The notes under the pieces were generated by a model. That model did no database searches. It had not been told where the DNA came from and saw only the letters and a list, made by a program, of their open reading frames with translations. A stretch of 42,402 nucleotides of DNA, from the NCBI GenBank assembly GCA_004114245.1, contig QZWS01000019.1, forward strand, positions 1 through 42,402, in the 5' to 3' direction. Of the stretch, positions 19,645 through 30,900 are shown piece by piece. The stretch's first letter is position 1; every line of letters starts with the position of its first letter. Source of the DNA: Zoopage sp. CT-All. Taxonomy: Eukaryota; Zoopagomycota; Zoopagomycetes; Zoopagales; Zoopagaceae. The position numbers were made by a program, and so were the translations under genes.

Positions 19645-21234
19645 ATGTGTCTACTCAGCAGCCCTGGCCGTCAGCTCCTCCGCGGCACTGCCCACACTGT
19701 CTCCCGTTTCACCACCGCCCACGCCATGTCCAGATTCTCATCTACCGTCTCGGCAGAATCTCTGGCGCGCTTTAGTGCCGCATTTAACACAGAGCCGCGG
19801 AACACACTCGCTCAGAACGCCATCACTCGCTCCAAGCTGTACGATGTCCTCGTCTCCCGCACCGCAACCCTGCCCGTCGTGCACCAGTTCAACCATCGCA
19901 TCGAGGCGGAGTCCAAGGCGACAAACCAGAAATCCAGTGGACGGTGCTGGATATTTGCGGCGCTCAACATGCTCCGCCTGAACCTGATCAAGAAGCACAA
20001 CCTCGAGAATGATTTTGAGCTATCGCAGCCGCATCTCTTCTTCTATGATAAGCTGGAGAAAGCCAACTGGTTCCTCGAGTCGATGATGTCGGAGGAGCTG
20101 CTTGCTGCTCCGGCAGGCGACAGAACCCTCGACTTTTTGCTAAAGGATCCAGTGCAGGACGGCGGGCAGTGGGATATGATTGTCGCCTTGGTGCGCAAGT
20201 ACGGCATCGTCCCCAAGACCGTGTATCCAGAATCATACCAGACGTCAAACTCGGCTCAGGTGCGGTGGCTGATAACCTGTCGCCTGCGTGAAGCCGCGTC
20301 CCATTTCCGCAAACTGTTCGCCTCTGGAGCATCACGCGAGGACTTGGCTGAGGAGAAGGAGCGTCGCCTGGAGGAAATTTATCGCGTGCTAGCTATTGCG
20401 TACGGTGAGCCGCCACACACGTTTGACTGGTGCTTCCGTGACAAGTCCAAAAAGTACCAGCAGTTCTGCAATCTCACTCCCCTCGATTTTTACAGGACCC
20501 ACGTGAAGGAAGACCTCGACCGTTACTTTTCACTTGTCCATGATCCACGGAACCCTTATATGCGAGCGTATACCGTCGAGTTCCTTGGCAACGTGCGCGG
20601 ACAGGCAGTGAATGAAATTACTATGGACAACGCCCAGGAGCATACTTCAAACAGCATCGATTCCGAGCCGTCTGTCGTTGCCGCTGAAACTGCCACGCCC
20701 GAGCTTAAGGCGGAAGCCGCCCAGCCCATCACAATCAGCATGCCTCCGCTCGGCAAGCACCAACAGGTGCGCTACATCAATGTGCCAATTGAGCGCATGC
20801 GCGATCTAACAGCTGCAGTCCTTTGCAGTGGGAAGCCAGTGTGGTTTGGCTGCGAAGTTGGCAAGCATTTTGCCAGACCCACCGGTGTTCTCGACATTGG
20901 CAGCATGGACTACAAATCCTCTTTTGGTGTGGAATTCGAAATGTCCAAGGCAGAGCGCCTGCAGTACGGCGAGAGCGCCATGACCCACGCCATGATGTTC
21001 ACTGGCGTGCACATGCATCCTGAGACAAACGAGCCGGTGCGGTTCCGTGTGGAGAACTCCTGGGGCGAAGACGGCGACACCAAGGGGTATCTCTCCATGA
21101 GCGCGCGCTGGTTTGACGAGTACAATTTCCAAGTTGTACTATGCATCGACGATATTCCGGAGGATGTGCGCGAAGTATTGACGCAGCAGGCTATCGTGCT
21201 TCCGCCCTGGGATCCCATGGGCAGCTTGGCCTAG
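19645..21234 (+). CDS. BLH1: Bleomycin hydrolase (C1B cysteine aminopeptidase), likely dual-targeted
   Basis: Intronless, 529 residues from the ATG at 19645. All three catalytic positions of papain-type bleomycin hydrolases are present: Cys101 in SSGRCWIF, His448 in MTHAMMFTGVH, and Asn471 in VENSWGEDGD. Family blocks DGGQWDMI, PHTFDWCF and KPVWFGCEVGKHF also match. The enzyme forms hexameric barrels and trims peptides and homocysteine thiolactone. The first ~27 residues contain Arg, Ser and Thr with no acidic residue, like a mitochondrial presequence. A second in-frame ATG at 19726 starts a 502-residue form that matches the usual cytosolic length, so alternative initiation could give two locations. 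An insertion rich in Ala/Glu/Pro (around residues 340-375) precedes the KHQQVRYINVP block. Confidence 0.93.
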   Translation: MCLLSSPGRQLLRGTAHTVSRFTTAHAMSRFSSTVSAESLARFSAAFNTEPRNTLAQNAITRSKLYDVLVSRTATLPVVHQFNHRIEAESKATNQKSSGRCWIFAALNMLRLNLIKKHNLENDFELSQPHLFFYDKLEKANWFLESMMSEELLAAPAGDRTLDFLLKDPVQDGGQWDMIVALVRKYGIVPKTVYPESYQTSNSAQVRWLITCRLREAASHFRKLFASGASREDLAEEKERRLEEIYRVLAIAYGEPPHTFDWCFRDKSKKYQQFCNLTPLDFYRTHVKEDLDRYFSLVHDPRNPYMRAYTVEFLGNVRGQAVNEITMDNAQEHTSNSIDSEPSVVAAETATPELKAEAAQPITISMPPLGKHQQVRYINVPIERMRDLTAAVLCSGKPVWFGCEVGKHFARPTGVLDIGSMDYKSSFGVEFEMSKAERLQYGESAMTHAMMFTGVHMHPETNEPVRFRVENSWGEDGDTKGYLSMSARWFDEYNFQVVLCIDDIPEDVREVLTQQAIVLPPWDPMGSLA

Positions 21235-21390
21235 GCGGTGATTGAGGCTGTGGTATGAGCAAAGGGAGTGCAGTGTTGAGATACATCAAAATGAACATAC
21301 GGTTCTAATTAACAATTGGCATGTATGTGGCCAGCGTCTGGTAGATCCGTTACGCTCAGAGTTATGTGTCTCCTCGTCCTCGTCTACCCT

Positions 21391-22581
21391 CTACATACTG
21401 GCAGCGTCTTTTATCTCGGGCGTTGCAGCAAGGGACTCTTTGGCATCCGAATCACATTGATCAACGAGCACGGGCCGAGGCATCTGCGACTGGGTATCAG
21501 CCCACATGTTCTTCACCATCCTGATCACCGCATTCTCCGGCAATGCACCAATGACGCGCAAGATGATGAGATGCGTCTCTGATACCATAGAAGATGTCGA
21601 CGCATCGCCTGCTGCTGCCAGTGGTCCGAGCCACAGGTGCACGCACCCGTTCACAAGCGTTTCGACAGCCAGGCCCAGTTGCGCATCATTCCGCGCTGCT
21701 CGGACTAGTATCTCCAACAGCTGCTTCGGATCAGCCAGGATACCATCGCAAAATGCTTGTCGGGCTTCGATTGCGATATGACTGTTGTCGTGCACACGGT
21801 GCAGAGTAGTCGCCCATTCAGTAAGGATATCGCGTAGAATTAGCAGATCCACGTCCGCATCGATGTACGACACTATGCTTCGGAAGCGCGAGTTCCTAGA
21901 TGATACCCTTCGCACATGTCGCAGTATTCGCGTGGTAGTCGTGGTTGAGATGTTGTCATCAACCCATAGGTTCCAGATCTTGCCATCAGCAAACTGACGG
22001 TCCAGCGCGGCATCTTGGAACGGCACAAATGTCGCTTCAGTCTTGATCTCAAGCTAAACGCGAAGGACACACGTCATGGCTGCGATGCATCGAATGCACA
22101 ACCGGTACCTTGAACGTTCCGTCGGTTTCCACTTCAATTAGACCCGAATCGGGCAGAATACGGATATTATGGACATTCACAGCCTGCACCGAGACTCGGA
22201 TTAGGCCATTCTCGATGGTTAGCGCGAGCATATCAGCGCCACGGCCATCGGCTTTGGTGTGATCGTAGAACTGGAACCTCAACTGAAGCAGGCGTTAGTG
22301 AGGATGGGATGGGGTGCACGCATCGCTCACATTTGCAAATTCTGAATTAGCATCATCATCTGCGCCACCTACAAGACGCGCACACCAGTTCAGGAACAGT
22401 TCGTCGGGATGGCAGAGGAGAGATGCGAGCGAGGCCTACCAGCAGTGTATTTGCCGATTTCCACCCGACTGAGCGGCACATCTAAATAAGGCAGCGATGC
22501 AGTTCCCGTTGCAAAGCGCTTCTGATATGGGCGAGGCGGTGGCGGTCGCGAGCCGTGGCCGCTCGAGTAGATGCGTTTCAT
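21391..22581 (-). CDS. Unrecognised conserved-looking protein, 338 aa, four exons
   Basis: Four exons in consistent phase: 22581-22440, 22370-22333, 22282-22109, 22053-21391 (introns 69, 50 and 55 nt; the second has a textbook CACTAAC branch point). The product begins basic (KRIYSSGHG, PYQKRF), continues through YLDVPLSRVEIGKYTAG into a beta-rich segment (MLALTIENGLIRVSVQAVNVHNIRIL ... LIEVETDGTFKLEIK), then GKIWNLWVDD and a helical C-terminal half. No family was recognised. Upstream in-frame ATGs at 22632 and 22620 could extend it by up to 17 residues. It follows RdRP on the same strand, only ~110-160 bp after its stop, so the two may share regulation. Confidence 0.65.
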
Positions 22582-22739
22582 GGAGTTGGTCAAGCTGCGT
22601 GCGGTTGTCACGACAACCATGTGCAGATGCATACTGAGACATTGGAAGCACCCCGCTGTTCCCAGCACGAGGCGGAGGCTTGCAAGGTACACTTACATTT
22701 ACATGATAGCAAAGCAGGACTAGCGAATGTGTCCAAGCA

Positions 22740-25700
22740 CTACTGTGGCTTGTGCTTGCTGGCAATTTCGCTAATTACGTCGAAAACAACCCACGGAAAG
22801 GATACAAACGGCGTGTCGTGAGAATCGTTCTGGGTGCCTTCGCTGGAATAGGTCACATAGTACCATGCCGATGCCTTTTGAAAGCGCGCCATTTCTCGCT
22901 CTCTAGCATCGATCTCTTGGATCTGATCATCGAACAGCTTTCTGAACGTCTTCTCCAACAAATCGTAAACTTCCATACACTTTCGACGAATTTCCCATTC
23001 TTTCTTGACAGTTTTTGGGTACTTGACAATAAGCCCGGTGACAAACTCCATCTCTGATCGAATCCGATGCTGGTGCATGAACGAGCGAAGCTTGGCATCG
23101 TAGTCGAACTTGTCTCGCCGGGCTTGCTGGATAAATGACTCGTAGCCATCCACCAGTAGCCAGCTTACAGTCGCAGCTTCTTTTGACGACGGAACGAAAT
23201 CTCGAAGCTCAACCGACCGATAGATCTTGCCAATCACCGACTCTGACCTGTACGACGGCCTGTCATCCTTGCCCATGAAGTCGGGATAATGCTCGGGGCG
23301 CAACCGGGCAGGAAATGGCGTAGGCACACCAGACTTGGCAAAGTCGACAGCCGTGGAATGCATCTGAGCAAGGCGCAGGCATGCAGACTCATGCGGCCCG
23401 AGCGGGAGCTTGTCTGCAAGTGCCAAATGCGCATTTGCGATCATTCCAAGATTGTCATAGGTAATCTAACAAATGCCAACTGTTGAAGATGAGGAGCAGA
23501 CGTACGTAGTTGACAAAAAACTTCTTGATCTCCTCGATGGTAACGTGCTCTTCCTCAGGCTGCACCGGCTGAGAAACCATGGGCGCAACGGTACGTGTTG
23601 GAATCAGTTCGGGATCCCAAACAACCCTTTCAGGCGTAAGAGCTGCAGCACAAGCAAGGATGCGGCCTTACATGAATGTATCACCGTCAAGATCGCCACC
23701 ACTGAGCATGCTTGGGATGTCTCGCTCGCCAACTACACACAATTAAATCATGCAAATGCACTCGAGGTTTACCCTGGGGGAAAACAACCAGATTGTTGAG
23801 GTAGCCGAGGGATTCGCAAACGTCCACGGCAGTGAATACTTGGACGTCGCCAGGATGTAAGCAAGGATTTCTCGTCACCAATACCTTGCCTGTCAGCACG
23901 TGCGTTTCCGTCAGTCCAAGCGGATCCACGAACTGTACAAAAATCTCATCAGCCTTGAGCACAGATAGCTCATCCATCACTCCAAGTAGCACAACACCCT
24001 TGGGAACATTGATGCGCGTTCTCTGCTTCAGCTCTCGCAATTGGAATGCTCGGAGCAGGGTAAGGGCATCCTGCAAGAACACGTCCTTTGCAGCAAGCAA
24101 ACCACAGCGAATTTGGCTCGACAACTTGCGCACTATGGCAGGACTTTCAACAGACGAGCCAAGAACTTCAAACGCATCGCCAGGGGAGGTCAAAATGTTA
24201 TCCAAACGCTTGACCATCTGATCCTTTAGCTCTAACAGGCGACTTTTCCCAACGCCGAGGGAGGTGATCAATGTGATGACCTGTCGATTCATAAAGCACG
24301 GCATAAAATCAGATGCCCGCACCACCTCCAGATGGTTGCTGAAGCTATCGAACTTGGCCTGGCTCGGTCGAATGAGAACCCAATCGTCGTCAAGCGAAGG
24401 ATCCAGCGCCAACATTCCTTTTGCACCACCAAGTCGAAACTGAATAGCACTTGGAACGTACGATAGGCGCAGCGTCGATGCCACCTTATCGAGCAGATTA
24501 CGGCTAATGCGACCCACGCCATCGCTGAATACGTAGCCCTCTCGCTCCACGTCAGGGATACGCTGGATGTTTGGCAGTGGCAAATCCGCGACGAAGCGCG
24601 TATTTGAGAAGCATTGGCCCATCCGAGCGGCGCACTTGGCAGACGTTTTGATCTGAGAGAAGTCGCCCATCCAAGCCCGAATCTCGTTGGTCAAGAGCTC
24701 GGTTTCACGATTGTAGAGCAGCCGCTCTTCACCAACGATCGGCGCGAAAAACCAGCATGAATGCTCCCGCAGCTGACTTGCCGAAAACGCAAGGAATTCG
24801 TAAAAACGCCCAGCGATGTAAATCCCGTTTTGCAATACCTTGAAGATGCGATTGTGAATCTGCATATTCATTTCTTCGTGAGCACTGACGCGGTAGCCAT
24901 CCTCGTCGGTAAACTCAACGCGAAGGAAGCGATCGGTATAGTCGAAAAATCGTCGAAGAACGCGATTGGTCGTTTCCACGCCTCCAAGCTGCGGAAGAAT
25001 ACGAGTCGGGGTAATGATGATCTTGTTCACTAGCAAATACGCATAAGGAGACGCAGGAAAAGTGACCATGGCATCGTACCGCGACAGCAGTAGCGCGGCA
25101 ACTCCGTGCTAGACCCATCAGAAGGCGAGCCGGGTATAGGCTGCTGCAAGATACTTTGCAGAGTCATGGCTGGATCTAGCAAGGATGGCGGAGATAGTAG
25201 CATTTGCTCCAGCGACATCATGATTAATCGGTTTGCTTTGTTGTGTGGATCATCACGCTGAAGGGCATCTTTGATTTTCTGCAGAAACGGCTGCGTCATT
25301 CTTCGCTCGGGGACGTGGCCAGAGGAGATTAAGCACTCAAGAAGATATCGCACTGAAAAATCGAACCCGAACGAGTCAAGATCCAGCAGTGGCTCACTTT
25401 GCTCGGTGACAAGCGACGGTGGCACGCGCGATACACTTGGCGACCATGTCGTGATAAGCGAGTGGTAGTGTGCATCCGTGTTCTGCCGCAGAACCCAGCG
25501 CAGTTTTGCTAGCGACGCTCCGGTGAATTCCAGGGCATAGGCTGTCCAGTGCCCGAGATGAATGCGCCTGGGGTCACGCGTGGTTGGATCCAGGCGCACG
25601 TTCTCATTCTCAGGCCGGCGATCCTTCCACATCTCTGCAACACGACGCCATTCATCGCCTGCGCGATACGCAAAAGGGTCTTTGATGTTTCTGAGACGAA

Positions 25701-26591
25701 GCTGAACCCAGACCATCGCCGGCATCGTCGAGTCGAACAACAGGATGATACGATCACCGGCATCCAGCGCGATGGCAGCACGCAAGTCACGGGCATTTAA
25801 ACTGAACCGATACAGGCTTGTGCGCGGCCGCACCGTCCAAGTGACGCGCGAGTGATGGTGGTCGAGCGAGAAATGTATGTTGCTCCGGAATGTCCACTCG
25901 CGCATGACGCTATATCCCGGCTGATCGCCCAATGCAACGCCCATATGGAGGGCATCCGCCTCGATTTCGTCAAACTCGGCAGCCTCGGCCAACCACTTTG
26001 GTGCATAGAACATCGATGCCACAGGCTTGTTCTCGTAGGAGCGATGTACCTCGGCTTTTATCAAAACACGACGACCGCGTATGCTCACGTCGACCGTGTC
26101 CCAGTGCGCATTCACATTCATCGAAAAGATAACGCGCCCGCTCCCCAAAGATCTTGGCTGCCAGGATCTGAATGTGACCTCGGGCGCATTCTCTGCGGTG
26201 ATGGGATCATATACGGCGATATATGCGGCCTCGATCTGGCCGAACCAAGAGAACTCACGAACGACGTCCTGCGCGGTGGTATCGGGATGAAGATTCCGCA
26301 GGTACAGCCTCGTCTTGAGCCGCACGAATGGAAGTAATTTTCTATGCACGCTCAGTTTCTTGACGATGCGCAAGGCAGAACGGCGCACCGAGGATCCCAA
26401 GGCCTCGTTGAACCCGACGCAGAGCCCATTTCCTGCCAGGCACTTGCTGCCACCAGCTGCGGTGAATCGCCAGACGTCTCAGTGACCGCCGAGTCGGCCA
26501 AATTGTGTCTGCTTGTCGCGGAATTTGAAGCATTTTGCTGTTGCTGTTCAGCCGACACTGAGGCGGGGGCGGCTGTTCCCAACGCGTCCAT
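22740..26591 (-). CDS. RNA-dependent RNA polymerase of the eukaryotic RNAi family (QDE-1/RDR type)
   Basis: Six exons (26591-26454, 26403-25155, 25101-23773, 23732-23672, 23626-23506, 23465-22740) encode about 1207 residues with all phases consistent. The N-terminal part includes an RRM-like segment (TRLYLRNLHPDTTAQD ... FGQIEAAY). The C-terminal half is the double-psi beta-barrel polymerase core: VFSDGVGRIS, AIQFRLGGAKGML, LLGVMDE, VTRNPCLHPGDVQVF, then GERDIPSMLSGGDLDGDTF, with the metal-binding DLDGD at about residues 919-923. The VVWDPELIP block follows. These enzymes copy aberrant single-stranded RNA into dsRNA for Dicer/Argonaute silencing (quelling, epimutation, transposon control). 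The catalytic loop is intact, so activity is expected. The start codon is 26 bp from the MSS51 start on the opposite strand. The 25102-25154 acceptor has an alternative nearby. Confidence 0.92.
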
Positions 26592-26617
26592 CAAATGTTT
26601 GTGACTGCGAATGCACT

Positions 26618-27967
26618 ATGCTCGTCGCGGCCTCCCGGCGTCCGGCACCAATCGTGCACTGCATCTTGCGCAGCCCCGCGCTGATCCAGCGACATCGATT
26701 TAGCATCGCTTCGCTCTTTAATGGGCGGAAAAAGCAGCTTGATACAGCCGCGAGCGGTGCAGACCCGTCCAACCGCTTCTTCAACCTCTCCGAGTCTCCG
26801 GCCGCAGACCTTCGTCAACATGCCGCAACAATCAAATCCATCGGCGTGTGCCCGGTATGCGACGCGGCAGGGAACAAGACACGGCCGGTGTATGAGTGCC
26901 CTGGGTGTGGATACCCGTCGCATTGCTCCGAAGCGCATCATCGTGCTGACGCGAATCACGCGGCCAATTGCCGAGTGCTGCGTGAGATTAACGAGAATGA
27001 GCACGATTTGCGGCTTCGTAAGTCTCACCCCGAGTTTGACATGCCCGGGCCACAGGGCTACGAGGAGGCCATAAATCTGTCCAACTGGTCAACCCTCTTC
27101 TACACGCGCAAGTTCCAGGGCATCGCGGATTCGTTTGGCTCGCGTCATGTGACAAAGCTCTTGACATACCCTATGACTATTGCCTCGCTTCTTCACACGT
27201 CGTCACCGTATCGTCTGGGTGCATCATCGTCGGCAACCGCTGAGCTGACTCCGGCGGGGCTCCGAACACTGTCGTGGCTGCGAGGGACGCTGCGTCGCCA
27301 GAGCGCGGCGTTGGGCAATTCGGCCGAGTCCTCACGACGCGTCAGTCCCGCTGAACCCGTCCGAGTTATCATCCCTGGCGCGCGAGCAGAGTCCATGCTC
27401 CCGCTTGATGCCTGGGTGCAGCTCTCTGCCGTATTTCCTTCCACACCCTTCAACGTCGTATTTGCCGGACCCGATGCTTCGTACAAGCCAGTGAAGCGAC
27501 CGGCTGCCGATGCTGTTCATGGGGAGATGGCCAACAATGTTTTCGTTCGGCGTCCACATTCACGCCTCGCATTCACCCACACTGAGAAGTCTTGGGATGC
27601 GTTCCACCACCAACTGGAGCCGTACGATCCTGCAACAGACGTATTTTTCCTCTTCAGTCCTGGCCTCGGCCACCAGTCGTCGCGCAAAGGATGGGTCGAT
27701 GCGCTTCGGAAGATGATCGATACCAAGTGCGGAATTTTCATCACCGGATTCTCCGATGCCGATATGCGCCAAGATGTCGCCATGGTCCAAGAGGAGTTTA
27801 GCGGTGAGATCGACTGGCTTTTGCACCCCGGAGAGAATCCGTTCAGAAGCCTCAAAGCGGATGTCAATCCCGAGGACCTTCGCGAAATGGCATGGACAAA
27901 CTGGGGCATATTTGGCATCCGTGGCAAGCGATATGATGTGACAATGGTGGATGAAGATGAGGATTAA
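26618..27967 (+). CDS. MSS51: Mss51-like mitochondrial translational activator for COX1
   Basis: Intronless, 449 residues from the ATG at 26618. The N-terminus is basic and Ser-rich (ASRRPAPIVHCILRSP), suitable for mitochondrial import. Residues ~80-130 contain a MYND-like zinc finger: CPVC ... YECPGCGYPSHCSEAHHRADANHAANC. The downstream region carries family blocks NWSTLFYTRKF, LTYPMTIASLLH, VIIPGARAES and VFFLFSPGLGHQSS. Mss51 binds cox1 mRNA and nascent Cox1 in the matrix and couples synthesis to complex IV assembly. The C-terminus is acidic (VDEDED). It is divergent from RdRP and convergent with condensin, with a 29-bp gap at the 3' end. Confidence 0.88.
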   Translation: MLVAASRRPAPIVHCILRSPALIQRHRFSIASLFNGRKKQLDTAASGADPSNRFFNLSESPAADLRQHAATIKSIGVCPVCDAAGNKTRPVYECPGCGYPSHCSEAHHRADANHAANCRVLREINENEHDLRLRKSHPEFDMPGPQGYEEAINLSNWSTLFYTRKFQGIADSFGSRHVTKLLTYPMTIASLLHTSSPYRLGASSSATAELTPAGLRTLSWLRGTLRRQSAALGNSAESSRRVSPAEPVRVIIPGARAESMLPLDAWVQLSAVFPSTPFNVVFAGPDASYKPVKRPAADAVHGEMANNVFVRRPHSRLAFTHTEKSWDAFHHQLEPYDPATDVFFLFSPGLGHQSSRKGWVDALRKMIDTKCGIFITGFSDADMRQDVAMVQEEFSGEIDWLLHPGENPFRSLKADVNPEDLREMAWTNWGIFGIRGKRYDVTMVDEDED

Positions 27968-27996
27968 AACGAAATGTACTGTTGCAGCATCCCATC

Positions 27997-30900
27997 CTAC
28001 TCTTCTTCTGATTCCTGCTCGCTCGACTGCTCCTCGGCCTCGCTTTCATCTCCCTCATCGGCAACGTCTGCAGGGCGCGTGAGTCATGGTAATGCAGCGA
28101 CAAGCAACTTGCCCTCCGAGAGGCTTTCTCGAATAAATTCAAAGATATCCTCGAGCACCGCGTCCTCTTTGTGATCAGCTCTCGGGTCAAATTCTGGCAG
28201 CAGCTTTTTAAGGGACAGCGTAAACCGCCCGAGCGTCTTGGCCGTAGCTGGTTCCAACTCGCGGGACTAGATGAAGGCAGTTGCAAAGAACACGCAGCAA
28301 ACATTCGTACAGGGAACCATCCAGCAAGGAGGGACATCTTCTGCAAGTCTTGCATTTCCGCCGTATCGTCCAGATGAAGGGAACAGATCGCTTGCATCAG
28401 CACCTTGCGAATGCCTAAAGGTGTTCTCAGGCCCCGTGATGATAGTGACGATACCCACCTCTGTCGTTTTCGGTATATGCGCATTTTAGCATATCGATGC
28501 CGAGCATGCAATGCGCATTGCATGTTGACGATATTGCACCATCGCGGCTATAATAGCATTATCGCGGCAAGTGCATGAAATAAGAGGTCGATCATACAGA
28601 TACAGGTTCGCATGGTCGGTCCAGTCGACAGCTTGTTGAATGATCTGCGTCGGATTCACCATGGTGTCTTTTTCATCTAGGCTGTCGTACAAATAGCAAA
28701 GCTGAGTCCACACAATAACGAAGAACTTGGCAATATTTTCCTGGTTGAGCTGCGACATCTGCCCGTATGTTTGCAGGAAAAACGACAGGCATTGGCGGAG
28801 CCAGACATTGTCGGCAGTAGTGGGATGGAAGTAGAGTAGAACCAGCGATTTGAGTGCCTACAAACGTAGTCGTCAAATTGAACCAGCACTGGCATGCAAG
28901 TACCTCGGAGTCTGTGAAAATGTTGGAAAGGAGAAGCTTGCATACGCCCTGAACAGCGACATTCATCACCGCATTTTCCTCATGTGCAGAACATTCCGTG
29001 ACTAATTCGTAGATTTCGGTGTCCTACGCAATGAAGGCATGAATGGCAGCGTTAAATCGAATGAACGGACATTGTCTAATCGACCGGAAAGCGGTGTGAA
29101 TCCGTAAAGCATGACCAGATCGAAGACGATCTTAAATACTCATTCGCCAGTGCTCATAAACCGACCAGACTCACTTTTAGCGCTGCAACTTGCAATTCGA
29201 TATGGCCGTTGCGAACTGCGTGGAGAAAAACATGAATTTTGTCGATCGCCAGTGTCTACGTTGGATCTAACACAATGCAGCAAAAAGGGAAGCAGCGTCC
29301 ACCTTGTCGAGATAACAACAGTGACCGAGGCAGATAACGCTATTCTCGCGAAGCGCTGGATGCGGAGCGAACGAAAGCGGAATAATAATACTGTTGACTA
29401 GGCCGTGCATGGTGGCGTTTTGCGTGAAGCTCTGCAAATAGTGAGACACGTCAGCGACTTGTCTGCAAACCTCTTTCATCTTCTCCAGCACGCACTTGGT
29501 AATGTGCAGACATTTCATCGCCGACCAGAACATGGCCTCGTTGTCCTCTTGGCTCTCTTGGGTAAGCTGCGTCATTGTCACCTGGTCCTCGTCCGACTAT
29601 ACACGTCAAGCATGACGGGACAGCATAGCTGGCTCACTGTCAAAAATCCATCCCGAATTTCCGATATGATTTCCATCACGATTCTGAAATGACACAAGTC
29701 CCGGTCACGGTCATGGTCATGGTGCAGCAGAAGAAACATACCGCAAAAAGTCTCGCTCATCAGGCAGAAGACAACGCAATACTTCGATGGCGGCGGCAAC
29801 CAGATTTTCAGGATAGCCTTCAATCAAAATCACTTCGCCTAATTGACAAAATTAGGAAAGAGCACATCAAAGCAAGACGTACGCATCAAATTGAGCATAT
29901 TGCGCCGACCAGTTTCTTCCGCAAAGTTCATGTGCCGAGCAATGACAAGCAGCTGCTCCACGATAAACTCGAGATCAGGCTTGTCATCCTCATCGGCTTC
30001 GAGCCAAAGATTGTTGTAGCGCTGGATGTATATCGCTTGTTTGGTGAGCTCCGGGAGCAGGTCATCAGTCATGTCCGTTTCCTTCATACGATGACAATGC
30101 TGAGTGTAGCAGCGCAGCAAGAAAGACCCTTCGACCGAGAGGTTGGTCCAGAACTCGTCTGCAGGGAAAGACAGCATTATACCGGGCTGGAATATACGGT
30201 TTGAATACCATCAAATGCAAAGCCCTGGATCATCTCTGGGTGGCTGATAAACAACGCAGACATCATATCAGCGGCAATTGTGCTTCCAATGACGTCGATT
30301 CTTTCCAGGAACTAATCAGATGTCAGCATGAAAGATGTGAGGTGCAAGCGCCAAGCTTCAATAATGTTGTTATTGGCTTGAAGAATCCAGGAATCAATGA
30401 TCATTGCGATGCAGGCCTGCCTAACGCGGGGATCGCGATCCGCCACTCCCTGTCGCAGCAGTCTCTCGCGGTCATTGAGCGACAGTATTCGAAAGTCCTC
30501 GAGCAGAGACATGGGCTTGGCAAAAACCAGGCGACGCGTTAGCGGATCGGTATCGTGCGCTCGTTCCATGAGGAACGGAAGCGTTGCCATTGTCGGAGTA
30601 ATGCTCATAATAATCGCGCGTCGAACATCGCTAATTAGAGGGTGAGATGCCAAACTGAACTGTGGGCACGTACGCGCTCGGATCAGTGCGCATGCTGTTG
30701 ATAAGCAACTGCTGTGTTTCTTCCGCGGCTGGATCCTCCTCGTCCTCGGTACTCTGCGCAAGATTAGTATATCAATAGGCCTGTATGAGCGCCCTACGGC
30801 TATGCAACATAGGGCAGTAGCAGCCTGGACACGGACGGACGCCTCCTTGTCGGAGAGGCGGGCGACAAGCATATGCTTCAGCTCATCAAACACATCCGTG

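Noticed and set aside
22053-22072. 19-nt intron in the 21391-22581 gene
   Set aside because: Too short for splicing; a donor at 22108 gives an in-phase 55-nt intron and better continuity.
28076-28096. Plus-strand intron signals (GTGAGT...TAATGCAG)
   Set aside because: Strong by eye but on the strand opposite the condensin gene, with no plus-strand coding sequence around it.
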